From: a bacterium
GTDB lineage: Bacteria > Auribacterota > Tritonobacteria > UBA1439
Assembly: GCA_028716845.1 (NCBI GenBank)
Contig: JAQUPF010000005.1
Coordinates: 1-64,000, forward strand
Length of the DNA stretch: 64,000 bases
Direction: 5' to 3'
A program made the translations under genes and the position numbers. Every line of letters begins with the position of its first letter. Position 1 is the first letter of the stretch. Below the pieces are notes generated by a model. It worked only from the letters and a program-made list of their open reading frames with translations. It was not told where the DNA came from and did not search any database. This document shows, piece by piece, positions 49,401 through 58,862 of the stretch.

Positions 49401-51740
49401 CTAGAAGATGGTCCCGACGTTGAAATTGAACGCGCCGTTCTCCCCCTCGGTCCACTGGTCCGTGATGACCGGGATGCCGTAGTCGAGCTTGATCGGCCCG
49501 ATCGGGAGGTTCAGGCGCAGGCCCGCCCCGACCGAGGCGACGATCCCGTCCATGAAATCGCCCGGTTTCTCGTAGACGTTCCCCATGTCGAAGAACGCCG
49601 CCCCCCGGATGCGCGAGATGAGCGGGAAGGTGTACTCGATGCTCCCGACCACCATCGCGTCGCCGCCGATCGGAGCGTCGTTCGAATCCCGCGGACCGAC
49701 GTCGCGGTACTCGAAACCGCGGATGGAGTCGCCGCCGCCCAGGAAGAACCGCTCCGACAGCGGGACCTCGCTCGACCTGCCGTACGAGCTCGCGAGGCCC
49801 GCGCCGCCCGCCACGCGGACGACATGGTCGGGGAACCGCTCGATCGGCACGAAGTACTGGCTGCCGAGCGCCTCGATCTTCATGAAATCGGCGTCGCCGC
49901 CGAGGCCCGCGAACTCCGCCGTGATGGTGGAGACGGCCCCCCGGGTGGGGAAGATGATCGAGTCGCGGGTGTCGCGCGTGACCCCGATGCTCACCGAGCT
50001 CAGGATGGTGCTGCCGTCCTCCTCGAGGAGGGTCTCCGAGGCGTCGTCGTCGACGTCGAGCGTGACCTGCTCGAGCCGGTAGACGAGGTCCCCCCGGAAG
50101 AACTCCCCGAACCCCTTCCCGAGGCGCAGGGCGCCGCCGAGGCGCGATTCGTCGTAGTAGTCGCTCAGGTACTGGCTGCTCCGCGAGTAGAGGTCGAATC
50201 CCGCCGCGAGCCGCTGCCCGAGGAAATACGGCTCCGTGAAGCTCACGAGGAGATCCTGCCGCTCGAAGCCGATCTCCGCCCGCAGGCGGAGCTTCTGGCC
50301 GCCGCCGGTGAAGTGGGGGAAGTTCCGGATGTCGAAGTTGCTCTGGGAAACCTCCGCGAAGCCGACGAAGCCGTCGATGGAGCTGAAGCCGGCGCCGAAG
50401 CTGAGCTGGCCCGTCTTCCCCTCCTCCACGTCGACGCTCAGGTCCTGGGCCCGCTCGCCGGGGCGCGGCGCGGCGGTGATCTCGACCGCGTCGAAGTAGC
50501 CCGTGTTCTGGAGGCGCTCCTTGCTCCGCTGGACCTTGAGGCTGTTGAAGACGTCGCCGGGCATGACGCTCATCTCGCGCCTGATGACGCTGTCCTTCGT
50601 CCGGGTGTTCCCACGGATGTCGATCCTGCCGACGTAGTAGGGGTCGTACTCCTGGATGGCGTAGGCGATGTCGATCCTCCCCGTCTCCGGGTTGAGCGTC
50701 CGCTCGACGGAGACCTCGGCGTCCGTGTAGCCCTTGGAGAAGTACATCCCCCGGATCGCGGCGTAATCGGCCTGCAGCCCGACCGGGCTGTACGTCGCGC
50801 CGCTCCCCATCGAGAGGGTGCGGCGGAGCTCGTCGGTGTCGTAGATCCTGTTGCCGGCGAAGGTCACCTCGCCGACGTCGTAGGTCTGGCCCTCTTCGAT
50901 CCGGACGACGAGGTCGATGAACCGCCCGTCCGCGGAGACCGACCGCTCCACCCCGCTCACCTTCATGTCCACGTAGCCGAGCGAGGCGTAGTGGGCGCGG
51001 AGGCGCTCGAGGTCCTCGGCGAACGCCTCTTCGTTCAGGAGCCCCTTCGAATAGAGGTAGTTCATGGGCCACTGGTAGAGCGGCCAGGGCGCCCGCCGCT
51101 TCGTCTGCATGAGCGCCGAGAGCGTGCGGGCGGGGACGTGGTCGTTCCCGAGGAAGGAGACGCGGCTGATCGCCTGCCGCGGCCCCTCGTGCACCGTGAC
51201 GAGGACGATCGCGCCCCGGCCGTCCTGCTGGGGCACGATCTCGTGGCCGATCTGCGCGACCGGGAACCCCTCGTCGGCGTAGAGCCGCCTGAGGGCCTCG
51301 ACGTCCTCGACGAGCAGCCGCTCGTTCAGCGCCTCGCCCGGCAGGGACCTGATCTCCCGCAGGAGCCGGTGGGAGCCGATCTCCTCGTTCCCCCGGATGA
51401 CGATCTCCATGAGCTCCGGCTTCTCCCGGACGACGAAGGCGACCTTGATCCCCCCGTCCACCCGCTCGACGTCGACGCTGATGCCGCTGAAGTAGCCGAG
51501 CTCGTAGAGGCGCTTGACGTCCCCCTTCACCGTCTCCTCGCTGAAGAGGCCCTGCTCGCGCGTCTCGAGGCGGTTGAGGATCATCACGTCGCTCACGGTC
51601 CGGTTGCCGAGGACCGACACCGCCTCGATACGCTCCCCCTCGCACTCGAGGCAGAGGGCGGCCCCGGCGCCGAGGGACGCCGCGAGGAGGGCGGCGGCCG
51701 CGAGGCGGCGGAGACGGCGGCTAGACGGCGTCCGTTTCAT
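49401..51740 (-). CDS. bamA: Outer membrane protein assembly factor BamA
   Basis: POTRA repeats, C-terminal barrel SVGAGLRLNLPIGPIKLDYGIPV..FNFNVGTIF. Confidence 0.95.
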   Translation of the reverse strand: MKRTPSSRRLRRLAAAALLAASLGAGAALCLECEGERIEAVSVLGNRTVSDVMILNRLETREQGLFSEETVKGDVKRLYELGYFSGISVDVERVDGGIKVAFVVREKPELMEIVIRGNEEIGSHRLLREIRSLPGEALNERLLVEDVEALRRLYADEGFPVAQIGHEIVPQQDGRGAIVLVTVHEGPRQAISRVSFLGNDHVPARTLSALMQTKRRAPWPLYQWPMNYLYSKGLLNEEAFAEDLERLRAHYASLGYVDMKVSGVERSVSADGRFIDLVVRIEEGQTYDVGEVTFAGNRIYDTDELRRTLSMGSGATYSPVGLQADYAAIRGMYFSKGYTDAEVSVERTLNPETGRIDIAYAIQEYDPYYVGRIDIRGNTRTKDSVIRREMSVMPGDVFNSLKVQRSKERLQNTGYFDAVEITAAPRPGERAQDLSVDVEEGKTGQLSFGAGFSSIDGFVGFAEVSQSNFDIRNFPHFTGGGQKLRLRAEIGFERQDLLVSFTEPYFLGQRLAAGFDLYSRSSQYLSDYYDESRLGGALRLGKGFGEFFRGDLVYRLEQVTLDVDDDASETLLEEDGSTILSSVSIGVTRDTRDSIIFPTRGAVSTITAEFAGLGGDADFMKIEALGSQYFVPIERFPDHVVRVAGGAGLASSYGRSSEVPLSERFFLGGGDSIRGFEYRDVGPRDSNDAPIGGDAMVVGSIEYTFPLISRIRGAAFFDMGNVYEKPGDFMDGIVASVGAGLRLNLPIGPIKLDYGIPVITDQWTEGENGAFNFNVGTIF

Positions 51741-53124
51741 CCCCCCGCTCCGTGTAGTTCTCGAAGTGCGTGCACTGCTCGAGGAAGGTGAGCTTCACCG
51801 TCCCGACCGGGCCGTTCCGCTGCTTGGCGATGATCACCTCGGCCCGCCCCTTGACCTCCTCGTTGTCGGGCTCGTAGTACTCCTCCCGGAAGAGGAGCAT
51901 CACGACGTCCGCGTCCTGCTCGATGGCGCCGGATTCCCGCAGATCGGAGAGCCGGGGGCGATGGTCCGGCCTCGCCTCCGCCTCCCGGTTGAGCTGGGAG
52001 AGGACGATGACGGGGATGTTGAGCTCCCGGGCGAGGGCCTTGAGGGAGCGCGAGATCTCCGAGATCTCCTGCTGCCGGTTCTCGATCTTCCGGCCGTAGC
52101 TGCGCATCAGCTGGAGGTAGTCCACGACGATCAGCCGGACCCCCTCCTGCGCCGCGAGGCGGCGCGCCTTCGCGCGCATCTCGAGGACGGAGATCGACGG
52201 GCTGTCGTCGATGAAGATGGGGGCGGCGGCGAGCTTGCCGGCGGCGTTCACGAGCTTCGGGAAGTCGTGTTTCTCGGATATGAAGCCGGTGCGGACGTTG
52301 TGGGCGCTCACGCGGGCGTGGGAGCAGAGCATCCGGAGGACGAGCTGCTCCTTGGCCATCTCGAGGCTGAAGACCGCCGCCGGCATCCGCTCGCTGACGG
52401 CGGCATGCTCGACGATGTTGAGGGCGAGGCTCGTCTTCCCCATCGAGGGGCGCGCGGCGATGATGACGAGGTCCGACGGCTGGAAGCCGGCGGTCATGGT
52501 GTCGAGGTCGGTGTAGCCGGAGGCGATGCCGGTGACGTATTCCTTCTTCTGGTAAAGGCTCTCGACCGTCTCGATGCTGTGCTTGATGAGGTCGCCGATC
52601 CGGACGAAGCCCTGGAGCTGCCGCCGTCCCGAGATCTCGAATATCTGCCGCTCGGCGTCGTCGAGGACCTCGTTCGCCTCCTCGCCGCCCTCGTAGCAGC
52701 GGTCCACGATGGAGGAGGAGACGCGGATGAGGCGGCGCAGGATCGCCTTCTCGCGGACGATGTCGAGGTAGTGGCCGACGCTCGACGGCGAGGGGATGGC
52801 GTCGATGAGCGTGCTGACGTACGCCGCCCCGCCCACCGATTCGAGCTCCTTGCGGTCCTTGAGGTGCTCGGTGAGGGTGACGATGTCCACGGGGCGGTTC
52901 GAGTCGTAGAGCTCGACGATGGCCGCGAAGATCCTGGCGTTCGCGTCCCGGTAGAAGCTCTCGGCGTCGATCGACTCGATCGCGCGGCCGATGGCGTCCT
53001 TGTCGAGCAGCATCGCCCCGAGGACGCCCTGCTCGGCGTCGAGGCTCTGCGGCGGGAGTCTGTCCAGAACCGCTTCTCGCGCGCCCATACGCCCCCCGGA
53101 AGGGCCGCAGGCCGGACGGGACAC
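51721..53124 (-). CDS. dnaB: Replicative DNA helicase DnaB
   Basis: RLPPQSLDAEQGVLGAMLLD; LVIIAARPSMGKTSLALNIVEHAA; LSQLNREAEARPDHRPRLSDLRESGAIEQDADVV. Confidence 0.97.
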   Translation of the reverse strand: MSRPACGPSGGRMGAREAVLDRLPPQSLDAEQGVLGAMLLDKDAIGRAIESIDAESFYRDANARIFAAIVELYDSNRPVDIVTLTEHLKDRKELESVGGAAYVSTLIDAIPSPSSVGHYLDIVREKAILRRLIRVSSSIVDRCYEGGEEANEVLDDAERQIFEISGRRQLQGFVRIGDLIKHSIETVESLYQKKEYVTGIASGYTDLDTMTAGFQPSDLVIIAARPSMGKTSLALNIVEHAAVSERMPAAVFSLEMAKEQLVLRMLCSHARVSAHNVRTGFISEKHDFPKLVNAAGKLAAAPIFIDDSPSISVLEMRAKARRLAAQEGVRLIVVDYLQLMRSYGRKIENRQQEISEISRSLKALARELNIPVIVLSQLNREAEARPDHRPRLSDLRESGAIEQDADVVMLLFREEYYEPDNEEVKGRAEVIIAKQRNGPVGTVKLTFLEQCTHFENYTERGDETDAV

Positions 53125-53159
53125 CCCTCAGGCGGGCCGCCCCACGGGCCCCGGTCCGG

Positions 53160-53609
53160 TCACTTCTGCACCACCCACACCTTCACGCGGGCGACGGTCT
53201 CCGCGTGGAGCCGCACGTCGACCGTGAAGACCCCGAGATCCTTGATCGGCTCCGCGAGCTCGACCTGCCGCTTGTCGACGGCGAACCCGAGCTGCCCGAT
53301 CCCCTCGGCGATGTCGGCCGCGGTGACCGCACCGAAGAGCTTGCCGTCCTCCCCGGCGTGCATCGAGATGGTGCAGGAGAGCTGGCTGAGCCGATCCGCC
53401 TCCGCGCGCATCCGCTCCGCCTCGCGCCGCGCCTCGGCCTCCCGGCGCACCCGCGCCTCCTCGAGCATCTTGACGTACTTGGGCGTGGCGGGCGCGGCGA
53501 GCTTCCGCGGGAAGAGGTAGTTCCGCGCGTAGCCCGGCGCGACGCGCCGGACGTCGCCCTGCGCGCCGAGGCCCGGCACATCCTGCATGAGTATGACTTC
53601 CGATTCCAT
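53160..53609 (-). CDS. rplI: 50S ribosomal protein L9
   Basis: EVILMQDVPGLGAQGDVRRVAPGYARNYLFPRKLA. Confidence 0.96.
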   Translation of the reverse strand: MESEVILMQDVPGLGAQGDVRRVAPGYARNYLFPRKLAAPATPKYVKMLEEARVRREAEARREAERMRAEADRLSQLSCTISMHAGEDGKLFGAVTAADIAEGIGQLGFAVDKRQVELAEPIKDLGVFTVDVRLHAETVARVKVWVVQK

Positions 53610-53641
53610 ACGACCGCCTCTCCCGCCGGCGTCCGCCCGGC

Positions 53642-53863
53642 CTACTCCGCGACGAAGGGGAGGAGCGAGAGAATGCGCGCCCGCTTGATGGCCCGCGAGA
53701 GGCGCTTCTGATGGCGCGCGCAGAGGCCGGTGATCCGGCTCGGCAGAATCTTCCCCCGCTCCGTGATCATCTTCCGGAGGAGCTGGACATCCTTGTAGTC
53801 GATTTCGACGACCTTGTCGGTACAGAACCTGCATTTCTTTTTCTTGGTGAACTTGCGTTTCAT
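53642..53863 (-). CDS. rpsR: 30S ribosomal protein S18 (Cys-containing form)
   Basis: [55 protein letters not shown]. Confidence 0.97.
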   Translation of the reverse strand: MKRKFTKKKKCRFCTDKVVEIDYKDVQLLRKMITERGKILPSRITGLCARHQKRLSRAIKRARILSLLPFVAE

Positions 53864-53903
53864 TCAGATCTCCCCGCGCCGACGCGCCCTTGCACGCCCA
53901 TCA

Positions 53904-54356
53904 TCAGAACGGGACGTCGCTCTCCCGCTCGTCGTCCGCCCGATGCGTCTCCTCTCCGCCCTCGCTGTCGGGGGCGGGTGACGGCTCGTCGACCGCCTCG
54001 GCCGCCGGGCGGGCGGGCGATCCCTTGCCCCGCCCGAGGAATTGCACGCGCGCCGCGCGGACGCGGATCTTGCTCCGCTTCTCCCCCTCGCCGGTCTCCC
54101 ACGAATCGAGCTGGAGCCGGCCCTCGACGAAGATCGGCGATCCCTTCGTGAGGTACTCCGCCGCGGTCTCCGCCTGCCTCCCCCACGCGACGATGTCCAC
54201 GTAGCAGACCTCGTCCTTGCGCTCGCCGGCCTTGTTCGTGTAGGAGCTGTTGATCGCGAGACTCAGGTCCGCGACCGCCGAGCCGCCGGGGGTGTAGCGC
54301 AGCGTGGGCGGCTTCGTGAGATTCCCGATGAGGAACACCCTGTTCAACGATGCCAT
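53904..54356 (-). CDS. ssb: Single-stranded DNA-binding protein
   Basis: MASLNRVFLIGNLTKPPTLRYTPGGSAVADLSLAIN; acidic C-terminus ending DVPF. Confidence 0.96.
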   Translation of the reverse strand: MASLNRVFLIGNLTKPPTLRYTPGGSAVADLSLAINSSYTNKAGERKDEVCYVDIVAWGRQAETAAEYLTKGSPIFVEGRLQLDSWETGEGEKRSKIRVRAARVQFLGRGKGSPARPAAEAVDEPSPAPDSEGGEETHRADDERESDVPF

Positions 54357-54358
54357 GA

Positions 54359-54697
54359 TTACCTCCGCTCGTGGCCCGCGGCCTGAGCGCCGGCGCCCTC
54401 GGCCGGCGGCCGCTCCCCCCCTCGCACGAACATGTGCCGCAGCACGTTCTGGTTCTTCCCGAACTGCCGGGTGAGGCCCTCCAGGACCGCCGGCTTCGCC
54501 CGGAAGCGGACGCACAGCGGGCAGCCGTCATGCTGCCTGCCGACCGTGTAGGAGAGACGCTGCTTCGAGCCGAGCGTCTTCTCCTCGATCGTCGCCCCCG
54601 CTTTCTCCAGCTCGGCGGCGATCTCCTCGGCGGCCTTGCCGACCTGCTCCTCCGGCAGGTCCGCCCGCAGGATGAACATCCCCTCGTATTCTTTCAA
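54359..54697 (-). CDS. rpsF: 30S ribosomal protein S6
   Basis: LKEYEGMFILRADLPEEQV; probable TTG start at 54697 with upstream GAGAGGAG. Confidence 0.9.
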   Translation of the reverse strand: MKEYEGMFILRADLPEEQVGKAAEEIAAELEKAGATIEEKTLGSKQRLSYTVGRQHDGCPLCVRFRAKPAVLEGLTRQFGKNQNVLRHMFVRGGERPPAEGAGAQAAGHERR

Positions 54698-54794
54698 TCT
54701 CGACCCGCTCCTCTCGTTCCGCCGGCCGCTGCCGGCACGCCGATCCACATCCTACCAAAGCGCCGCCCCCCTCACAAGGCGCAAACCGGCGGCG

Positions 54795-55361
54795 TCATCC
54801 GGCCGGCGGATTGAACCTGTTCATGGCCGCCTCGATCCCCGACCGCGCGATCTCCTCGACGGCCTCCGCGGCCCGTTCGATCGCCCGCGCCGCCTCTTCG
54901 TCCTCCCCGGGGCCGAACCGACCGAGCACATGCGGCACCCACCCCCCCGCCGGCCGGCCGACGCCGATGCGGAGCCGCGGGAACTCCTCCGTGCCGAGCG
55001 CCCCGATGACCGACTCGAGCCCCTTGTGGCCCCCGGCGCCGCCCCCCTTCCTGATCCGGATCCTCCCGAGCGGCAGGGCGATGTCGTCGGTCACCACGAG
55101 GAGGTCGGCGGGCGCGCATTTCTCCCACCGCATGAGGGCGGCGACCGCGGCGCCGCTCACGTTCATGAACGTCTGCGGCCGGGCGAGGGTGAGCGTCCGC
55201 CCGCCGACCGGCGCCCGCGCCGCGCGGGCGCGGAGGCGCCACCTCCGCCGGAAGACCGCCCCCGCCCGCTCGCCGAGGCGCTCCACCGCCTCGGCGCCGA
55301 CATTGTGCCGGGTGCCCCGGTACTCCTCCCCGGGGTTGCCCAATCCGACGACGAGTTTCAT
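54795..55361 (-). CDS. pth: Peptidyl-tRNA hydrolase
   Basis: MKLVVGLGNPGEEYRGTRHNVGAEAVERL; RPQTFMNVSGAAV; GGGAGGHKGLESVI. Confidence 0.96.
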   Translation of the reverse strand: MKLVVGLGNPGEEYRGTRHNVGAEAVERLGERAGAVFRRRWRLRARAARAPVGGRTLTLARPQTFMNVSGAAVAALMRWEKCAPADLLVVTDDIALPLGRIRIRKGGGAGGHKGLESVIGALGTEEFPRLRIGVGRPAGGWVPHVLGRFGPGEDEEAARAIERAAEAVEEIARSGIEAAMNRFNPPAG

Positions 55362-55380
55362 TCCCCCGAGGGGCGGCCGA

Positions 55381-56103
55381 TCAGCTCTTCTCCCTCCCCT
55401 TCGCCTCCTCCTTCTTCTCCTTCTTCTCCTTCTTCTCCTCCGCCTCCGCCGGCTCCTTCTCCGCGCCCTCCGCCGGCGCCGCCTCGGCGGCCGCCGCGGC
55501 CTCCTCCGGCGCGGCCTCCTCCACCTTCTCCACCTTCGGGACGGACACGGTGAAGACGGTGAGCTCGGGATCGTTCAGGATCTTCACGCCCGGCGGCAGC
55601 GTGATGTCCTTCACCTTGATGCCGTCGCCGATGTCGAGCGCCGAGACGTCGACGGCGAGCTGCTCGGGCAGGTCGGCGGGAAGGCACTCCACCTCCACCT
55701 CCCGGAGGATCTGCTCGAGGATGCCGCCCTGGGCGATCCCTGCCGCCGTGCCCGTGTCGACGACGGAGATCTCCGCGGTGAGCGTCTCGGTCATCGAGAT
55801 CGCCGCGAAATCCACGTGGAGGACGGTGTCCTTCAGGCGGTCCCGCTGCACCTCCTTGACGATCACCGTCTCGGTCAGCGGCTTCTCCGACCCGCCGCCG
55901 GCGACCTCCAGGTCGATGATCGCGTGCTCCCCCCCCCGCCCCCTGATGATCTTTTGGATCTCCTTGCCGTCCATCCCGATCGGGAGGCTCTCCCTCCCCT
56001 GCGCGTAGAGGATGCCGGGGATCTCGCCGCGCCGGCGGATCCGCCGCGCCTCCCTCGTCCCCCGCTCCCCCCGCACCTTCGCCGAAAGCTTTATCCTGGC
56101 CAT
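55381..56103 (-). CDS. rplY: 50S ribosomal protein L25/general stress protein Ctc
   Basis: Ctc/L25 N-domain (RIRRRGEIPGILYAQGRESLPIGMD) and TL5-like C-domain; acidic Ala-Glu-Lys tail. Confidence 0.92.
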   Translation of the reverse strand: MARIKLSAKVRGERGTREARRIRRRGEIPGILYAQGRESLPIGMDGKEIQKIIRGRGGEHAIIDLEVAGGGSEKPLTETVIVKEVQRDRLKDTVLHVDFAAISMTETLTAEISVVDTGTAAGIAQGGILEQILREVEVECLPADLPEQLAVDVSALDIGDGIKVKDITLPPGVKILNDPELTVFTVSVPKVEKVEEAAPEEAAAAAEAAPAEGAEKEPAEAEEKKEKKEKKEEAKGREKS

Positions 56104-56159
56104 GGATCTCCTCCCGTCCTATAAGACGATGCGACCGCCCGATTTATTCCGCTCGGGCG

Positions 56160-57422
56160 TCATTTTTTCCCTTTTTTCCTGATGGGCGCCGCCGGGACGC
56201 CGGCGACGACCCCCCCGTCCGGGACGTCCCGCCCCTTCAGGACGACCGACCCGGCGCCCGTGACCGCCCCCTTTCCGACCGTCACGGGGGCCACGAGCGT
56301 CGTCCCGCTCCCGATGAACGCCCCGTCGCCGATGATCGTCCGGTGCTTGCGCACGCCGTCGTAATTCGCCGTGATCGTTCCCGCGCCGATGTTCGCGCCG
56401 CTCCCGATGAGGGTGTCGCCGATGTAGCTCAGGTGCTTCGCCTTCGTGCCGCCGCCGATGACCGAGTTCTTCACCTCGACGAAGTTCCCCACCTCGGCGC
56501 CGTCCTCGAGCAGCGTCCCCGCCCGGACGTGGCTGAACGGCCCGACGCGGCAATCCGCGCCGATGCGGACGCCGCCCCCGATGACCGTGAACGGGTAGAT
56601 GATCGTGTCGCGGCCGATGGAGACGTCCGCGGCGATGTAGGTGGTCGACGGATCGACGATGGTGACGCCGTCCCGCATGAGCGCCCCCTGGATCCTCCCC
56701 TGGAGGATCCGCTCGATCCGCGCGAGGTCCTCCCGGGAATTGACGCCGAGGACCTCGCCCGGCGTCTCCGTCTGGACGGCCTCGAGCGGCTTCCCCCCGG
56801 CCGCGATGCTCCCCACGGCGTCCGTGAGGTAGAACTCCCCCTGGCGGTTCTCCGGCGAGAGGCCGGCGAGGGCGGCCGCGAGCTCCGGCGCGCGGAAGAC
56901 GTACAGCCCCGCGTTGATCTCCTCCACGGCCTTCTCGAAGAGGGAGGCGTCCTCCTCCTCGACGATCTTCTGCACCCTGCCGGTCGTCCTCCGGATCACC
57001 CGCCCGTAGCCGCTCGGGTCCTTGAAGACGGCCGTCAGGAGCGTGCACGCCGCGCCGGCGTCCCGGTGCGCCCCGACCAGCCGCGCGAGCGTCCCGGGGC
57101 GGATGAGGGGGACGTCCCCGCTCATGATGAGGAGGTCGCCCTCGTACCCCTCGAGGAGCGCCATCGCCTGCGCCACGGCGTGGCCCGTCCCGAGCTGCTC
57201 CTCCTGCCGGACGAACTCGCACCCCTCCCCCGCGATCTCCCGCACCCGCTCCGCGTCGTGGCCGATGACGACGATGATGCGCTCCGGCGCGACGGACCGC
57301 GCCGCGTCGAGGACCCAGGCGAGGAGCGGCCTGCCGGCGAGCGCATGGGCGACCTTCGCGCACCGGCTCTTCATCCGCGTCCCCTCGCCCGCCGCGAGGA
57401 TAATGCACGACAGTTTATTCAT
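56160..57422 (-). CDS. glmU: Bifunctional GlmU (UDP-GlcNAc pyrophosphorylase / GlcN-1-P acetyltransferase)
   Basis: SCIILAAGEGTRMKSR; hexapeptide C-terminal half with NIGAGTITANYDGVRKHRTIIGDGAFIGS. Confidence 0.95.
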   Translation of the reverse strand: MNKLSCIILAAGEGTRMKSRCAKVAHALAGRPLLAWVLDAARSVAPERIIVVIGHDAERVREIAGEGCEFVRQEEQLGTGHAVAQAMALLEGYEGDLLIMSGDVPLIRPGTLARLVGAHRDAGAACTLLTAVFKDPSGYGRVIRRTTGRVQKIVEEEDASLFEKAVEEINAGLYVFRAPELAAALAGLSPENRQGEFYLTDAVGSIAAGGKPLEAVQTETPGEVLGVNSREDLARIERILQGRIQGALMRDGVTIVDPSTTYIAADVSIGRDTIIYPFTVIGGGVRIGADCRVGPFSHVRAGTLLEDGAEVGNFVEVKNSVIGGGTKAKHLSYIGDTLIGSGANIGAGTITANYDGVRKHRTIIGDGAFIGSGTTLVAPVTVGKGAVTGAGSVVLKGRDVPDGGVVAGVPAAPIRKKGKK

Positions 57423-57516
57423 GGCGCGCTTCCCTCTCCCCCACCCCGCCCCCGCCCCGCAATCCACTCAATAATCCCATTCCCCCTTCTCCCCTCATCC
57501 CTAATCCCTGCAGTAC

Positions 57517-57590
57517 TGGTTGCCCGGCGAGGATTCGAACCTCGAAACTCGGCTCCAAAGGCCGATGTGTTACCGTTACACCACCGGGCA
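57517..57590 (-). tRNA. tRNA-Gln (UUG), CCA encoded
   Basis: RC TGCCCGGTGGTGTAACGGTAACACATCGGCCTTTGGAGCCGAGTTTCGAGGTTCGAATCCTCGCCGGGCAACCA; loop CTTTGGA. Confidence 0.95.
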
Positions 57591-57806
57591 GCGCGATTCG
57601 TGCTGGCAGGGTGAATTCCGGCGGGCATGATCGGATACGCGGCGGGCGGGGAGCGCCGCGCCGCTCCCGCGCGCGTGACGTCTCCCCGTCGGTGGATGCC
57701 GCTCCACGCAACTCCCCATTCCGTACCGGCGATGTATGTTAATACGATATATGGGCGAAGTCAACCGGGCTTCTCGGCCCGACCTTTTCACTCTTCACCG
57801 CAGTGC

Positions 57807-57881
57807 TGGTGGGCCCGGTAGGACTCGAACCTACAGCCAACGGATTATGAGTCCGCTGCTCTGCCATTGAGCTACGGGCCC
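57807..57881 (-). tRNA. tRNA with CAU anticodon; resembles tRNA-Ile2 (lysidine type) more than elongator Met, CCA encoded
   Basis: RC CGGGCCC acceptor region, GTAGCTCAATGGCAGAGCAGCGGACTCATAATCCGTTGGCTGTAGGTTCGAGTCCTACCGGGCCCACCA. Confidence 0.9.
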
Positions 57882-57966
57882 GACGTCGCGCCACTATAGC
57901 ATTCCCCGACCGGCCGTTCAACAGCATGGAGCGATGTCCCGCCCTGGAGGCACTCAGTCCCTTCCC

Positions 57967-58308
57967 TCACTCATCACGGCCGGATCCCGGAGTCCCTTCA
58001 TTGCGCGTGCGTGAAGGGTGCCGCGGCTGCGACGGCCCTCTCAAGCCGAGCAGGACCCGGTAAGGTCCCGGTGTGCCCGGCGGAACAAGCGCCACGCGGT
58101 CGCCGTCGCGGAGCTCTCGATTCCACGGGACTATCCTCCCGTTCAGGAACACCGCGTCCACCTCGTCCTCCGGGAGCCCGCACCTCGCGATGAGTTCCAG
58201 AACGGTCGTCCCGTTCGCCACTTCGATCCGCTCGTTCACAAAGCCCTTCCCCGCGGCCGCAAGCTTCGGCCCGAGGGAGGAGAACGCATTGAACGAGATC
58301 GTGATCAT
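57967..58308 (-). CDS. MoaD/ThiS-like ubiquitin-fold protein lacking a C-terminal GG
   Basis: NGTTVLELIARCGLPEDEVDAVFLNGRIVPWNRELRDGDRVALVPPGTPGPYRVLLG. Confidence 0.75.
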   Translation of the reverse strand: MITISFNAFSSLGPKLAAAGKGFVNERIEVANGTTVLELIARCGLPEDEVDAVFLNGRIVPWNRELRDGDRVALVPPGTPGPYRVLLGLRGPSQPRHPSRTRNEGTPGSGRDE

Positions 58309-58355
58309 CGCAACCTGCGACCCTGTTCTAGAGAGTGGAGGCAGGATACTTGCCG

Positions 58356-58811
58356 TTACCGCCTCACGCCGCTCTTCTCACCCCGCAACCTGGTTCTTAT
58401 CCCGGTGAGGATGTCGTAGTAGCGCCACGCCGCGGGCGCGTTGGGTCCTTGGCGGTGATCCGGCCTCAGGACGAGATCGCCGGTCGAGAGCAGGACCTTC
58501 TTCACGTCGGGATTCTGGCGCACCTTTTCCCACGTCGCGGCGAAATTGGACAGCACGCCGAGCTCGTTGCGCTTCGAGAGTATCACTTCGCCCGGCCCGG
58601 CTTCCTGCGGCAGGATCTCCCACGCCGGCGCCCCTTTCCTCGGCGCTTCGGCCCACCATTGCAAAGGATACTGCCATATCTCCTGTACAATCAGAGTAAT
58701 TACATTTGCCCGACAGCCCATTGAGCTGTCATCCGTCGCCAAAACCAGCCACCGAGGAGATCCGCTTTGCCACGAGGAGATCCGCTCCTTGACATGCGGC
58801 GCATTCTTCAT
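58356..58811 (-). pseudogene. Internally truncated NADAR-family remnant
   Basis: ILSKRNELGVLSNFAAT joined directly to WEKVRQNPDVKKVLLSTGDLVLRPDHRQGPNAPAAWRYYDILTGIR; the intervening NADAR core is missing. Confidence 0.5.
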
Positions 58812-58862
58812 GCATAATTATAACATGCGATGGGCGTGCGTCCGACGGGAGGGAGGTGCATC

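Noticed and set aside
48648-51791. 1047-aa plus-strand ORF opposite bamA
   Set aside because: Shadow ORF; bamA on the minus strand is unambiguous.
57627-57821. Small ORFs spanning the two tRNA genes
   Set aside because: Overlap clear tRNAs; no protein support.
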